Shown here piece by piece: positions 44,962 through 53,226 of a stretch of DNA of 64,000 nucleotides. Origin of the DNA: Saccharicrinis sp963665705. GTDB taxonomy: Bacteria > Bacteroidota > Bacteroidia > Bacteroidales > Marinilabiliaceae. The position numbers and the translations under genes were made by a program. The stretch is taken from assembly GCA_963665705.1 (NCBI GenBank), contig OY762448.1:1922001-1986000 (forward strand). Reading direction: 5' to 3'. The notes beneath the pieces were generated by a model. It saw only the letters and a list, made by a program, of their open reading frames with translations, was not told the DNA's origin and searched no databases. How positions within the stretch are numbered: the stretch's first letter is position 1; each line of letters starts with the position of its first letter.

Positions 44962-46485
44962 TTAATTTAGTAGTGCAGTGATTTGTGATAATTGTTTTTT
45001 TGCAAACCCTGTTGTTTGGTCTGATGGCTGGTAGCTTCCTGTATTTTGTTTGTTTCCCAATAGGGCTTTTAGTTGTTCCCATGTGATATGCTTTATACCA
45101 CTATCCAACAGCCGTTTTACGGTGGTTTCAAGTCTTTCCCCCTCGATAGAGTACTTCTGGCAATAACTCAGGAGTTCTATAAAATCGCGGGGGTTTTCAT
45201 TGAAGAAATCATTATAGAGGGATTTTAAGTAAGTACAGCTTGCCAATGCCACACTTCCTTTTAACGCACCAGGTTTTTGTTTAAATGTTGGCAGGTAGTG
45301 TTCAATTGATATGACCCATTGGTGTAAGCCATAACTCCTTTGGTGTCTTGCTACATGTGTATTATTTGCATAGATGAAAATTTGGCTACTCATGATACGT
45401 ACTTCAACAACATTCCCCACCAAATTGTCTGGAACAGAGTAACGGTTGGTTCGGTAACAGACTGTAGCATATTTATCGACCTTAAGGTATTCTTCTTCAT
45501 AACAAGATAGCTTAGGAGGACATGGTAACAGTGTTTGTTGTTCATTAACAAACATCTGTTTTGCAGTTTTCCCTGTTAATTGTTGTTTTGTATGGTTGAT
45601 CTTTTGTATGGTTGTATCTAGCCTTTTTTGTGCTGATTCTATCGATTCAAAGCTATCTATCAAGCCAAACGCTTTACGCCTTATATATTCAACACTCCGT
45701 TCCACATGGCCTTTTTCGTTGCCTCTATATGCATTGCAGAAACGGTGGCTGTATTGGTAATGTCCCCGTAACCGCAACAATGCCTTTGTTGGTTCTTTTT
45801 CGTGTTTTCCTACAAAATTTGCTACTGCTACACGCATATTATCGTATACCATATGCTTATAAACACCTCCTGCAAACTCAAAAAATGAAGTATGGGATTC
45901 CATAAAAGATAAAGTATCCTGCCTTTGGAAAATCATGGCATAACGGTAATTGCTGTAAGTTGATGTAAATACTGCAAGCTGTAACCGGACTTGACGATTC
46001 CGGATCTGTAACTTTATTTCTCCCCAATCAAATTCACAACTTTCTCCAGGCTGATATTCCTGACGGATATATGCTTCTTTCGATGATGGAATATTTTCTT
46101 TCTCCCGGATATAATTACAAACGGTGGTGTATCCTATATCTAAACCTTGATCTTGTAAATGCTCATATATATCCTTTTTCTTCATGACCTGCTTACGTAG
46201 ACCACTTTGGATCTTTTGAGTGCTAATTGACAATAAACGATCTATTTCTGTCTGTACTTCTTGCGTTAATTTTAACTTACCTCTTTCTCCTAATTTATAA
46301 TTGATCGGTTGAGTTAGATATCCGGTTAATGATACCGATGGATTGTCTTTTCCTTGGCTGAAACTCTCGTATTCTTCAATATACTTTTTTACTGTCTTGC
46401 GACTAATCTTTAATTCTCTAGATATGGCTCGCTGACTTTTTCCTTCACGGTAGTTTCTTATTATTATTTCTTGTTTTGTATACAT
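44962..46485 (-). CDS. istA: IS21 transposase IstA
   Basis: A 507-residue transposase from the ATG at 46485 (MYTKQEIIIRNYREGKSQRA). N-terminal helix-turn-helix (SQRAISRELKISRKTVKKY), then a DDE core with Asp in CEFDWGEIKL, Asp in MVYDNMRVAV and Glu in NEKGHVERSVEYIRR. Length and domain order are typical. With istB it forms an apparently complete element. Confidence 0.92.
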   Translation of the reverse strand: MYTKQEIIIRNYREGKSQRAISRELKISRKTVKKYIEEYESFSQGKDNPSVSLTGYLTQPINYKLGERGKLKLTQEVQTEIDRLLSISTQKIQSGLRKQVMKKKDIYEHLQDQGLDIGYTTVCNYIREKENIPSSKEAYIRQEYQPGESCEFDWGEIKLQIRNRQVRLQLAVFTSTYSNYRYAMIFQRQDTLSFMESHTSFFEFAGGVYKHMVYDNMRVAVANFVGKHEKEPTKALLRLRGHYQYSHRFCNAYRGNEKGHVERSVEYIRRKAFGLIDSFESIESAQKRLDTTIQKINHTKQQLTGKTAKQMFVNEQQTLLPCPPKLSCYEEEYLKVDKYATVCYRTNRYSVPDNLVGNVVEVRIMSSQIFIYANNTHVARHQRSYGLHQWVISIEHYLPTFKQKPGALKGSVALASCTYLKSLYNDFFNENPRDFIELLSYCQKYSIEGERLETTVKRLLDSGIKHITWEQLKALLGNKQNTGSYQPSDQTTGFAKKQLSQITALLN

Positions 46486-46512
46486 ACTTATCATGATTAA
46501 TGAACGTAACAA

Positions 46513-46932
46513 TTAACGTTCAATTCTTAACGACAAGTGGTATACTTTTCGATTAATATGTGGACTACTTTCTATTAATATATACAGATGTTGAATGATG
46601 ACTACTTTTTCTGGATCAATTGATGGAGTATATCCATAGTCGTAACAAAAGTAGTATAGATTACCTCCGTTACTTTTCCATGTGTGGGTTAAGTGTTTGA
46701 AATCCATACCTAAAGTTTTTAGAAAAGCTTTTCTTACTGTAGCTTTTCCTTCGGGACATGCATTTTTTAGAGCACTTCTGTTTGCTCTTAATTGTTTGTT
46801 AATTGTACGTATATGATTTTCGGTGGATATAGAAGAGTGAAAGTTATATGCATTTCGGCATTGTTTGTCACAAAATTTCTTATCAGATCTTCCCAGGATA
46901 GGTTCTTTACAGTATAAACAAGTTTTTGTCAT
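46513..46932 (-). pseudogene. Zinc-ribbon protein gene, 3' end replaced by IS21
   Basis: The first 120 or so residues look like a short Bacteroidota zinc-ribbon protein: CLYCKEPILGRSDKKFCDKQC with four Cys, then a helical and a beta part (NLYYFCYDYGYTPSID). The last 15 codons (46513-46559) are read from the IS21 terminal repeat, so the natural C-terminus was lost. Only a few residues may be missing, and the product could still fold. The gene diverges from the tyrosine recombinase with a 42-bp inverted repeat between them. Confidence 0.65.
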
Positions 46933-46954
46933 AGAATGGAATTTAGGTTTAAAG

Positions 46955-46996
46955 GCTTATTAAGCGCTTATAAACACATATAAGCGCTTAATAAGC
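46955..46996. promoter_or_regulatory. 42-bp inverted repeat ahead of the tyrosine recombinase
   Basis: Perfect 18-bp arms GCTTATTAAGCGCTTATA and complement, separated by AACACA. Each arm contains the 10-bp palindrome TAAGCGCTTA. It sits between the divergent zinc-ribbon and recombinase genes, 33 bp before the recombinase ATG. It could be an operator shared by both genes or a recombination core site of the recombinase. Confidence 0.6.
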
Positions 46997-47029
46997 TTTT
47001 AAATGTAATGAAAATATTTAATTGCTAAT

Positions 47030-48469
47030 ATGACTAGGCCAATTATTTATCTAAACAAGCAAAAGGATTCAGACGAAGATATTTGTGTGTTGTATTTTAA
47101 ATCAAATAATGATGTAATAAAGCGTATACAATACAATAATTGGATCGTATGGAATTCTAAACTACAAAAATACACAGTAAAGTCAACTCCGCAAACAGTA
47201 GGTTTATTAAAGGATGTATTCGAAGACATTGCAATTATCAATACCAAATATTATCAGGCTATATTAAAGAATCATACAGAAGAAATAGTAATTGGAGATG
47301 TAGCCTATTTTAATAGAGTATTAGAATCAATCGATAAGTTGGGTGTAATAATGTTGGTACCATATAAAAAAGATGGCATAAGATTACTTCTTATAAAATA
47401 TAAATATAGCAGAATCATTAATCAGATACTTGTTGCAAATAAATATGCCGAGTGGAATTCTGAATTAAAAGAGTTTACATTAAGGCCATCGATAAGCTTA
47501 CTGTATAATTTTATTAAATCTACCTTCAACAAACTTAAAATTCGAATTCATAATGAATTAAAAGTGTTGGATTGTAGAATTTTACAATTGTTGTTTGAGC
47601 AGAGTTATGTAAAAGATTTAAATTTTAAGCAAGTTCCTATTGAGTATTTAAAGTATATGTTATTGAAGGGCTATAGTATTAATACAATAAAAACCTACTA
47701 TTATTTTGTTTTACGGCTGTTAAATTGTTACCGACAAAATAGTTTGTCTCAAATAAATATGTTTTCATCATCTGTAATAAATGAATATCATCAAATGATG
47801 CTTGGTGAGAAAGCTTATTCGTATTTAACCGTTAATCAATCGATAAGCGCGATAAAACTGTACTATAGCGGTTATTTAAAACGAGAAGTTGAGTTGCAAG
47901 ATGTTATCAGACCTAAAACAGGAAGACAATTACCAAAGGTTTGGAGCAAAGAAGAGATGTGTAGCATATTAAACGCTACAGAAAATATTAAGCATAAAAC
48001 ATTATTGTCGCTTATATATGGAAGTGGGTTACGCACAGGAGAGACCTTGAATTTAAAGCTTAATGATATTGATTCAAAACGAATGCAAATTCGGATTGCA
48101 GGAGGAAAAGGAAATAAAGACCGGTACACTTTGCTTGCAAAATCTGTATTAGAATTAATGAGGACTTATTTTAAAGAATACAGACCTAAAGAATACTTGT
48201 TTGAGGGGCAGTTTGGGGGTAAATATTCATCAACAAGTGCTGGCAAAGTTTTAGCTAAAACAATAAAAAAGAGTGGAGTACCTAAGCGTGGAGGATTACA
48301 TTCGTTAAGGCATAGTTTTGCAACGCATTTATTAGAGTCAGGAACAGATTTAAGGTATATACAAGAGCTTTTGGGACATAGTTCATCAAAAACTACTGAA
48401 ATATATACTCATGTAAGCAATAAGTACTTACAGCAAATTAAAAGTCCGCTGGATGATTTAAATATTTAA
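47030..48469 (+). CDS. Tyrosine recombinase with duplicated N-terminal module
   Basis: A 479-residue site-specific recombinase. Residues 200-290 form the core-binding (SAM-like) domain and 300-479 the catalytic domain with R335 (GLRTGE), K360, H424 and R427 (HSLRHSF), H450 (LLGHSS) and the nucleophile Y459 (IYTHV). Catalytic spacing is XerC/D-like; the extra helix between the two Arg patches that marks IntI is absent. The first 180 residues are unusual: two related modules, e.g. NWIVWNSKLQKYTV (37-50) and KYAEWNSELKEFTL (138-151). It lies 412 bp before the first gene cassette and in the same direction, so it is a candidate for the enzyme that moves the cassettes. This role is inferred from position. 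Confidence 0.85.
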   Translation: MTRPIIYLNKQKDSDEDICVLYFKSNNDVIKRIQYNNWIVWNSKLQKYTVKSTPQTVGLLKDVFEDIAIINTKYYQAILKNHTEEIVIGDVAYFNRVLESIDKLGVIMLVPYKKDGIRLLLIKYKYSRIINQILVANKYAEWNSELKEFTLRPSISLLYNFIKSTFNKLKIRIHNELKVLDCRILQLLFEQSYVKDLNFKQVPIEYLKYMLLKGYSINTIKTYYYFVLRLLNCYRQNSLSQINMFSSSVINEYHQMMLGEKAYSYLTVNQSISAIKLYYSGYLKREVELQDVIRPKTGRQLPKVWSKEEMCSILNATENIKHKTLLSLIYGSGLRTGETLNLKLNDIDSKRMQIRIAGGKGNKDRYTLLAKSVLELMRTYFKEYRPKEYLFEGQFGGKYSSTSAGKVLAKTIKKSGVPKRGGLHSLRHSFATHLLESGTDLRYIQELLGHSSSKTTEIYTHVSNKYLQQIKSPLDDLNI

Positions 48470-48881
48470 ATTAGAAAGATTGTAAGTGGTTGAAAATTAA
48501 TGTAATGTGTTGTGGCGGATAATATTAAAATTAACTATTTGAACAATAAGTTTTGTTTAATAGAACTGTAGAATTATCTTTAACGGATAAAGTGAATGAA
48601 AGAGGGGCTGAAAATATTGTTATTAAAGACCAAACTTAGACAATTTTCAGATGAATTGGAACTGAGCAAACGAAGTATATTTATAAGTATACATTGAAAA
48701 TTATTACATTCACAAAAAATTGAAGTAATGTTGTTGTACATAAAAAAGATATGTAATTGTATTTTTGTATGTAATATGTTGATTGTGAATATATTTAGAG
48801 GTTTGGTTTGTGTTGAATCAATAACTTAACCAACAAATTACAAAGGCGATATAAACGTAACCCTATGACGGTTATTGAAAA
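48470..48881 (+). other. Non-coding leader before the first cassette (attI-like position)
   Basis: About 410 bp with no gene. It ends at the GTTAGCTGC core that opens the first cassette. The last 85 bp contain TCAATAAC near 48812 and GGTTATTGA near 48869, which can pair. The join is AAAAGTT, not the CGTT seen at all cassette palindromes, so the site is of another kind, as an attI would be. Promoters for the cassettes may also be here. Confidence 0.4.
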
Positions 48882-48908
48882 GTTAGCTGCAACACAAAGA
48901 GAGCGACA

Positions 48909-49844
48909 ATGCACAATATGAAACTGATTTATTTAATACTTGGTTTAACATTGATTAGTTGCCAAAATTACGATAGGAAAATAATGAGACAGGAAAAGTA
49001 TATTTCGATTGAAAAAGACCTTGATTTATATATTGAGACATATGGAGAACAAGGAAATGAGACTTGTCTTTTCATTTCAGGAGCTGGGGCAAACAGTTCA
49101 TTTTGGTCAGACCATTTTTGCGATAGCTTGGTGAAAAATGGACTTTTTGTAATAAAATACGACCATAGAGACTTTGGATATTCATCAAAAATTGATTGGG
49201 ATAAAAACCCCTATGATTTTATGCAATTAGCAAAAGATGCGTTGACTATTTTGGATTCACTAAATATTGGTAAAGCTCACGTGATTGGGCATTCTATGGG
49301 TGGATTCATTGTTCAATTATTAGGAATTCATTATCCAGACCGAATAATTTCTATGACTTCGATATCGTCATCAACAAACTCACCGACTATTCCTATGCCT
49401 CCTGAAAAGACTTGGGAGATATATTTATCTAATAAACCACAGGGTAAACTTGAAACAGATTTAAACGGATTTTTAAAAGTTTGGGAATATTTGAACGGAA
49501 CAGCTGATTTTGACAAAGAATTGGCGATTGAATACACAAAAAATCTTTACGAGCGACAAGATATTGATGGAGCACTTGGAGCGACACATGTAAAAGCACA
49601 GGAATCTTTAACAGACAGAACTGAAGAATTGAATAATGTTAAGATTCCAACTTTAGTTATGCATGGAGAGGAAGATTATGCTGTTGATAAATATGGAGGT
49701 ATTCAAACAGCGGAATCAATAGAAGATGCAGAATTGATTTTGATTCCAAAAATGGGACACATTCCATTTAACCATGAGATTTTAAAACGATTTGAGAACG
49801 AAATAATTCGATTTATAACTAAGAATAAAAAGTGCAGCAGCTAA
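48909..49844 (+). CDS. Alpha/beta hydrolase lipoprotein (cassette 1)
   Basis: A 311-residue alpha/beta-fold hydrolase. A lipoprotein-type signal (lipobox ISCQ, about residue 18) precedes the fold. The nucleophile elbow is GHSMGG (S129), the acid lies in MHGEEDYAVDK and the His in PKMGHIPFNHE. The substrate is unknown; an ester is likely. An alternative start at 48918 places the signal better. The gene fills the first cassette (48882-50028), and its stop codon overlaps the start of the following palindrome. Confidence 0.85.
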   Translation: MHNMKLIYLILGLTLISCQNYDRKIMRQEKYISIEKDLDLYIETYGEQGNETCLFISGAGANSSFWSDHFCDSLVKNGLFVIKYDHRDFGYSSKIDWDKNPYDFMQLAKDALTILDSLNIGKAHVIGHSMGGFIVQLLGIHYPDRIISMTSISSSTNSPTIPMPPEKTWEIYLSNKPQGKLETDLNGFLKVWEYLNGTADFDKELAIEYTKNLYERQDIDGALGATHVKAQESLTDRTEELNNVKIPTLVMHGEEDYAVDKYGGIQTAESIEDAELILIPKMGHIPFNHEILKRFENEIIRFITKNKKCSS

Positions 49845-50036
49845 CAAAGTATATAAAACATAAGGGCGACAGTGGTTTACGGAGCTTTCGTGCATTTAAT
49901 CAAGCCCGCCAAATCTGCGATTTGACGAGTTTGTTAAAAGTTTTAAATTTGTGTCAAAACGCAAATTTGGCTACGTGCAAACTTGATAGTAAAGTATTTT
50001 AAATCCCTTACGTTTCATATACGTAGCCGTTGGCGG
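49832..50036 (+). repeat. attC-like palindrome after cassette 1
   Basis: Left core GCAGCTAAC (49837-49845) and right core GTTGGCGG (from 50029) bound a long imperfect palindrome. Outer arms: GTATATAAAACATAAGGG (49849-49866) against CCCTTACGTTTCATATAC (50005-50022), 16 of 18 paired. The inner part has CAAATCTGCGATTTG-type hairpins. The left core pairs with the start of its own cassette (GTTAGCTGC at 48882), not with its own right end. Confidence 0.75.
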
Positions 50037-50055
50037 TAATTGAAAATAATAAAAC

Positions 50056-50781
50056 ATGAGAACATATTTTTCAGACATAATTCCTAGAATTCAGAAATAT
50101 TCACAGAAACTAGATAATATTACCTTATTGACCAATCAACATTGGGTTGTCATTGATGATATTGATAATAGTAAAAGTGTTTACATTTTCAGGAATAATA
50201 ATGAACTCCTTATTTCTCAGAATGGCAAAGTTGAGAAAGCTAAATGGGAATATTTAGGAAACAATGCTTTATTGATAGATAGAAAGGAAGAGAGCTATTT
50301 ATTTAAACATGGATTCTTTGATGAAAATATTTTGGCGTTGAAAATTGATAGTAAAGATGAATATGCCTTTTTAGTAAATGAAACAAAATTTGAGAAGGAA
50401 CTTAACAATTCATTAAATGTCGCAGAATTTTTAAATACTTATTACCTTACAAATAATTTAAAGAGAAGGATACAAAGCCAAGCAGGAATATCACAACAAA
50501 GTGACAATACTATAATTCAACATATAACTCCAGAATATAACTTGTTAAAGAAAGCAGACAAAGTTTCTCTTTTCGGTTCAAAAACAGAGAATTATTATGT
50601 AGAGTTTAAAGACGGTCTTAGCGGTGAAATCTCTGTCAAATCAAAAAACAAACAGGCGTTCTTTAAAAGAAAAAGCATTTCACATTATTATGAGGATTTG
50701 GATTCTGGCATAGATGGATTGCATTACTTTTTATGCAATGGTAGAATATTGAAAAAAGGATTTATTGGTTCATATTCATAA
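50056..50781 (+). CDS. Hypothetical protein, 241 residues (cassette 2)
   Basis: A soluble protein with an N-terminal helix and a beta-rich central part (HWVVIDDIDNSKSVYIFRNN, KVEKAKWEYLGNNALLIDRK). The C-terminus contains YYVEFKDGLSGEISVKSK. I have no functional name for it. It is the only gene in cassette 2 (50029-50976), and its stop lies 7 bp before the next palindrome, as expected for compact cassettes. Confidence 0.7.
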   Translation: MRTYFSDIIPRIQKYSQKLDNITLLTNQHWVVIDDIDNSKSVYIFRNNNELLISQNGKVEKAKWEYLGNNALLIDRKEESYLFKHGFFDENILALKIDSKDEYAFLVNETKFEKELNNSLNVAEFLNTYYLTNNLKRRIQSQAGISQQSDNTIIQHITPEYNLLKKADKVSLFGSKTENYYVEFKDGLSGEISVKSKNKQAFFKRKSISHYYEDLDSGIDGLHYFLCNGRILKKGFIGSYS

Positions 50782-50787
50782 ACAACA

Positions 50788-50986
50788 TACCGCCAACAAT
50801 AGCTATAAAGCATAAGTGAATCCGACTAATTTTGGTTGGTTCTTAGCTTCGGCGAGCAGCGCCAAATCGTTTATTTGGCTTTTGAAATAAAAAGATAAAA
50901 ACAAATACAACGTTTTGGCTTCGTGAAATTTGAAAGTGAGTACGGTTAATATTCACTTACGCTTCATAGCCGAGTCGTTGTAAGCC
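50788..50986 (+). repeat. attC-like palindrome after cassette 2
   Basis: Left core TACCGCCAAC (50788-50797) is the exact complement of GTTGGCGGTA that opens cassette 2 at 50029. Outer arms: AGCTATAAAGCATAAGTGAA (50801-50820) against ATTCACTTACGCTTCATAGC (50951-50970). Right core GTTGTAAGCC begins at 50977 and opens cassette 3. The interior has a GCCAAATCGTTTATTTGGC hairpin near 50860. Confidence 0.8.
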
Positions 50987-50995
50987 ATTTGGTAT

Positions 50996-52296
50996 GATAT
51001 ACAAACATCCTTTACAAAGTTATATAAACATCGTTTACACTTTTTAAATTGTAATTTGAACTTAAAATCAAATTACCATGCCTTGGAAAGACCAGACGAT
51101 TATGGAACAGAAAATTGAATTTATTTGTGAATGGAGAACTGGAAATTATACCATTACAGAGCTTTGTAAAAGCTTTGGAATTTCACGTCCAACAGCTTAT
51201 AAGATCATTGCCAGATTTGAGCAAGAAGGTTATGAAGGACTGCGAGAGTTATCAAGAAAACCCAGAAGTATACATCCCAATTCTACCAAAGAGAAAGTGG
51301 TGAATAAGATACTTGAATTGAAAGAAAATCATAAACTATGGGGAGCAAAGAAGATTTGGAAATTATTGTATAAAGATTATCCGGATGAAGATATTCCAAC
51401 AGTTTTGACAGTACATAATATTCTGAAAAAGCACGGTTTAGTTAGCCCTCAAAAACGACTAAGAAGAGTAAAGCCGATTCAACCTATTTTTGATCCCAAA
51501 GAGTGTAATGAGGTTTGGAGTGCGGATTATAAAGGGAAGTTTTTAATGGGCAATAAAAAGTATTGTCATCCATTGACAATAGCTGACTCTAAAAGCAGGT
51601 TTGTTTTCACCGCAAAAGGACATTATAAGGAGAACTTACAATCTGCCAAGGCTGAGTTTACGCGTGTTTTTAGAAAATATGGCATACCAAAGCAAATACA
51701 TACAGACAATGGAAGTCCGTTCGGATCAGTAGCTGCAATACAACGCTTTACCAGGCTTTCTTATTGGTTTATCGAGCTAGGGATAATGCCTGTTTTCTCA
51801 GATCCAGCACATCCGGAGCAAAACGGTAGACACGAGCGAATGCACAGGGATTTAAAGGCAGCTTGTACTAAACCAGCTGCATATGATTTAAAAGCCCAAC
51901 AAAGGCGATTAAACAGATTTGTAAAGGAATATAATCATGTACGACCACATGAAGCACTGGATCTTGAAACACCAGCTTCAGTACACGATTTTTCAGCTCG
52001 TCCCTTTCCAGAGAAAATACCTAACTTTGATTATGACTCAGATATGAAAGTGTTGAAAGTAACCCAAAATGGCTCAATGAGATGGGGGGCATATAATTGG
52101 GTTTATTTATCTGCATCGTTGCAAGGGAAATATGTTGGTGCATTAGAAATGGGAAATGGTATTTGGAGAGTATTTTATAGGAATGTATTTTTAGGATATT
52201 TTAATCAAAATGAATTAAGAACTAAAGAACAATCAGTAAGGTTAGAAACAAATTTAGTGTAAAGTCTAATCTATAACTTTTGTAAACTATGTATCT
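50996..52296 (+). mobile_element. IS481-family insertion in cassette 3
   Basis: It carries the transposase gene 51078-52262. The ends are related inverted repeats: CATCCTTTACAAAGTTATA near 51006 and, on the other strand, CATAGTTTACAAAAGTTATA near 52290. The left end also has a direct repeat of AAACATC-YTTTACA. Borders are approximate and no target duplication is certain. Confidence 0.6.
51078..52262 (+). CDS. IS481-family transposase
   Basis: A 394-residue transposase. N-terminal winged helix (YTITELCKSFGISRPTAYKI), linker, then the rve integrase core with Asp in WSADYKGKF, Asp in IHTDNGSPFG and Glu in NGRHERMHRDLKAAC, giving the DDE triad. A C-terminal beta domain ends the protein. It looks intact. 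It has been placed between the start of cassette 3 and its surviving gene. Confidence 0.92.
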   Translation: MPWKDQTIMEQKIEFICEWRTGNYTITELCKSFGISRPTAYKIIARFEQEGYEGLRELSRKPRSIHPNSTKEKVVNKILELKENHKLWGAKKIWKLLYKDYPDEDIPTVLTVHNILKKHGLVSPQKRLRRVKPIQPIFDPKECNEVWSADYKGKFLMGNKKYCHPLTIADSKSRFVFTAKGHYKENLQSAKAEFTRVFRKYGIPKQIHTDNGSPFGSVAAIQRFTRLSYWFIELGIMPVFSDPAHPEQNGRHERMHRDLKAACTKPAAYDLKAQQRRLNRFVKEYNHVRPHEALDLETPASVHDFSARPFPEKIPNFDYDSDMKVLKVTQNGSMRWGAYNWVYLSASLQGKYVGALEMGNGIWRVFYRNVFLGYFNQNELRTKEQSVRLETNLV

Positions 52297-52310
52297 TAAC
52301 GAACATTTGA

Positions 52311-52421
52311 AAACAACCAACAATAAGAACTATATTGAATATCATTTCATATAAATTTAAATCGGAGTATGATTTCAAAAGTCAAGATTATTATTCAGAA
52401 CATGATATAGATTATTTATAA
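52311..52421 (+). pseudogene. Possible C-terminal remnant of a cassette gene
   Basis: A 36-codon frame without its own start directly after the IS481 end, reading SYKFKSEYDFKSQDYYSE and ending HDIDYL-stop. Composition looks coding. It may be the tail of a gene cut by the IS481 insertion. Low certainty. Confidence 0.25.
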
Positions 52422-52466
52422 CAGACTTGGATAAATAAAGTGTAGAAATTATAAGAAAGTTCAAGA

Positions 52467-52877
52467 ATGAGAAAAAAGTTGAAATGGCTGATAATTGGAT
52501 TTAGCACCATAATTATTTTAATTTTAGTAGGAATTTATACTTTCATTCAAAGTATAGCTGGTTTTTGGACTAGTCAAGGGAAAATAAACAAAGAGTTGAC
52601 GCACGAATCAATGTTGACTTACTTCCCTATTGACAATGAAGCTCAATTTCCTCATTCGATTGATTTGATTATGCAAGGTGAAATTGATGGTTCAGGTCTT
52701 TTATCTTTTGGTTGGGCAGATACATTTTATTATAGGTCAGACACGATAATTGATGACTTTAAAATTGAATATAATTCCGATTGGTATAGTGATACTTGCT
52801 TTGTAAAATTCGTGCCTATAGAAATGACAAAAGGAAATTTGACTATTAATTATAAGATATTTTCAAGCAAGAAGTAA
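52467..52877 (+). CDS. Small membrane-anchored protein (cassette 3)
   Basis: A 136-residue protein with one N-terminal transmembrane helix (WLIIGFSTIIILILVGIYTF) and an extracytoplasmic beta-type domain (FPHSIDLIMQGEIDGSGLLS). No family recognised. Its stop lies 4 bp before the left core (GGCTTACAAC) of the cassette's recombination site. Confidence 0.6.
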   Translation: MRKKLKWLIIGFSTIIILILVGIYTFIQSIAGFWTSQGKINKELTHESMLTYFPIDNEAQFPHSIDLIMQGEIDGSGLLSFGWADTFYYRSDTIIDDFKIEYNSDWYSDTCFVKFVPIEMTKGNLTINYKIFSSKK

Positions 52878-52881
52878 AAAC

Positions 52882-52954
52882 GGCTTACAACACTTAGCCT
52901 CTAATGTAGGGTTGCTTGCACACCCTACACATTGGAGGGTTTGTTGAACTAAAC
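52882..52954 (+). repeat. Cassette 3 core site joined to IS91-like hairpin end
   Basis: GGCTTACAAC (52882-52891) is the exact complement of GTTGTAAGCC that opens cassette 3. It is followed by AACAC and a compact hairpin, CCTCTAATGTAGGGT against ACCCTACACATTGGAGG (52898-52938), then GTTGAACTAAAC (52943-52954). The same hairpin is found before the second IS91-like unit at 58912-58952. It can be read either as an IS91 end or as a short attC. Confidence 0.65.
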
Positions 52955-53226
52955 AATATTCCAGCAATATGTTTGTAAGATATTTATAATGTGTGTTTTA
53001 ACTATAGTGTTTTAAATAGCATTTTTTAAGCATTTAATTCGGTTTTATCATTGTCATTTTTGATGTATTTCTGTTTATAATGAACCATTATATTAATTTA
53101 CTGCACATGGTAATTAATTGTAATACTGTTTTTTAACCACTATTTTAACTAGAGGATATAGCATTCCCATTTACGCTTAAAGGCATATTCGTTAGTTTGT
53201 TGGTAAATAGATAGTTGCTGTAAAAA

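Larger units (their letters stand above)
44060..46559 (-). mobile_element. IS21-family insertion sequence, about 2.5 kb
   Basis: It carries istA and istB on the minus strand. The terminal inverted repeat ATATTAATCG-R-AAAGTATACCA runs inward from 44060 on the left, and its complement TGGTATACTTTTCGATTAATAT ends at 46559. A second copy of the inner part (CAAAAGTATACCA) lies near 44092, as is usual for the multiple end repeats of this family. A target duplication could not be seen. The right end sits inside a zinc-ribbon gene. Both transposition genes look intact. Confidence 0.85.

Noticed and set aside
47030..48469. Classical integron integrase IntI
   Set aside because: The extra helix between the catalytic patches is missing, the protein is about 140 residues longer than IntI and it reads toward the cassettes.
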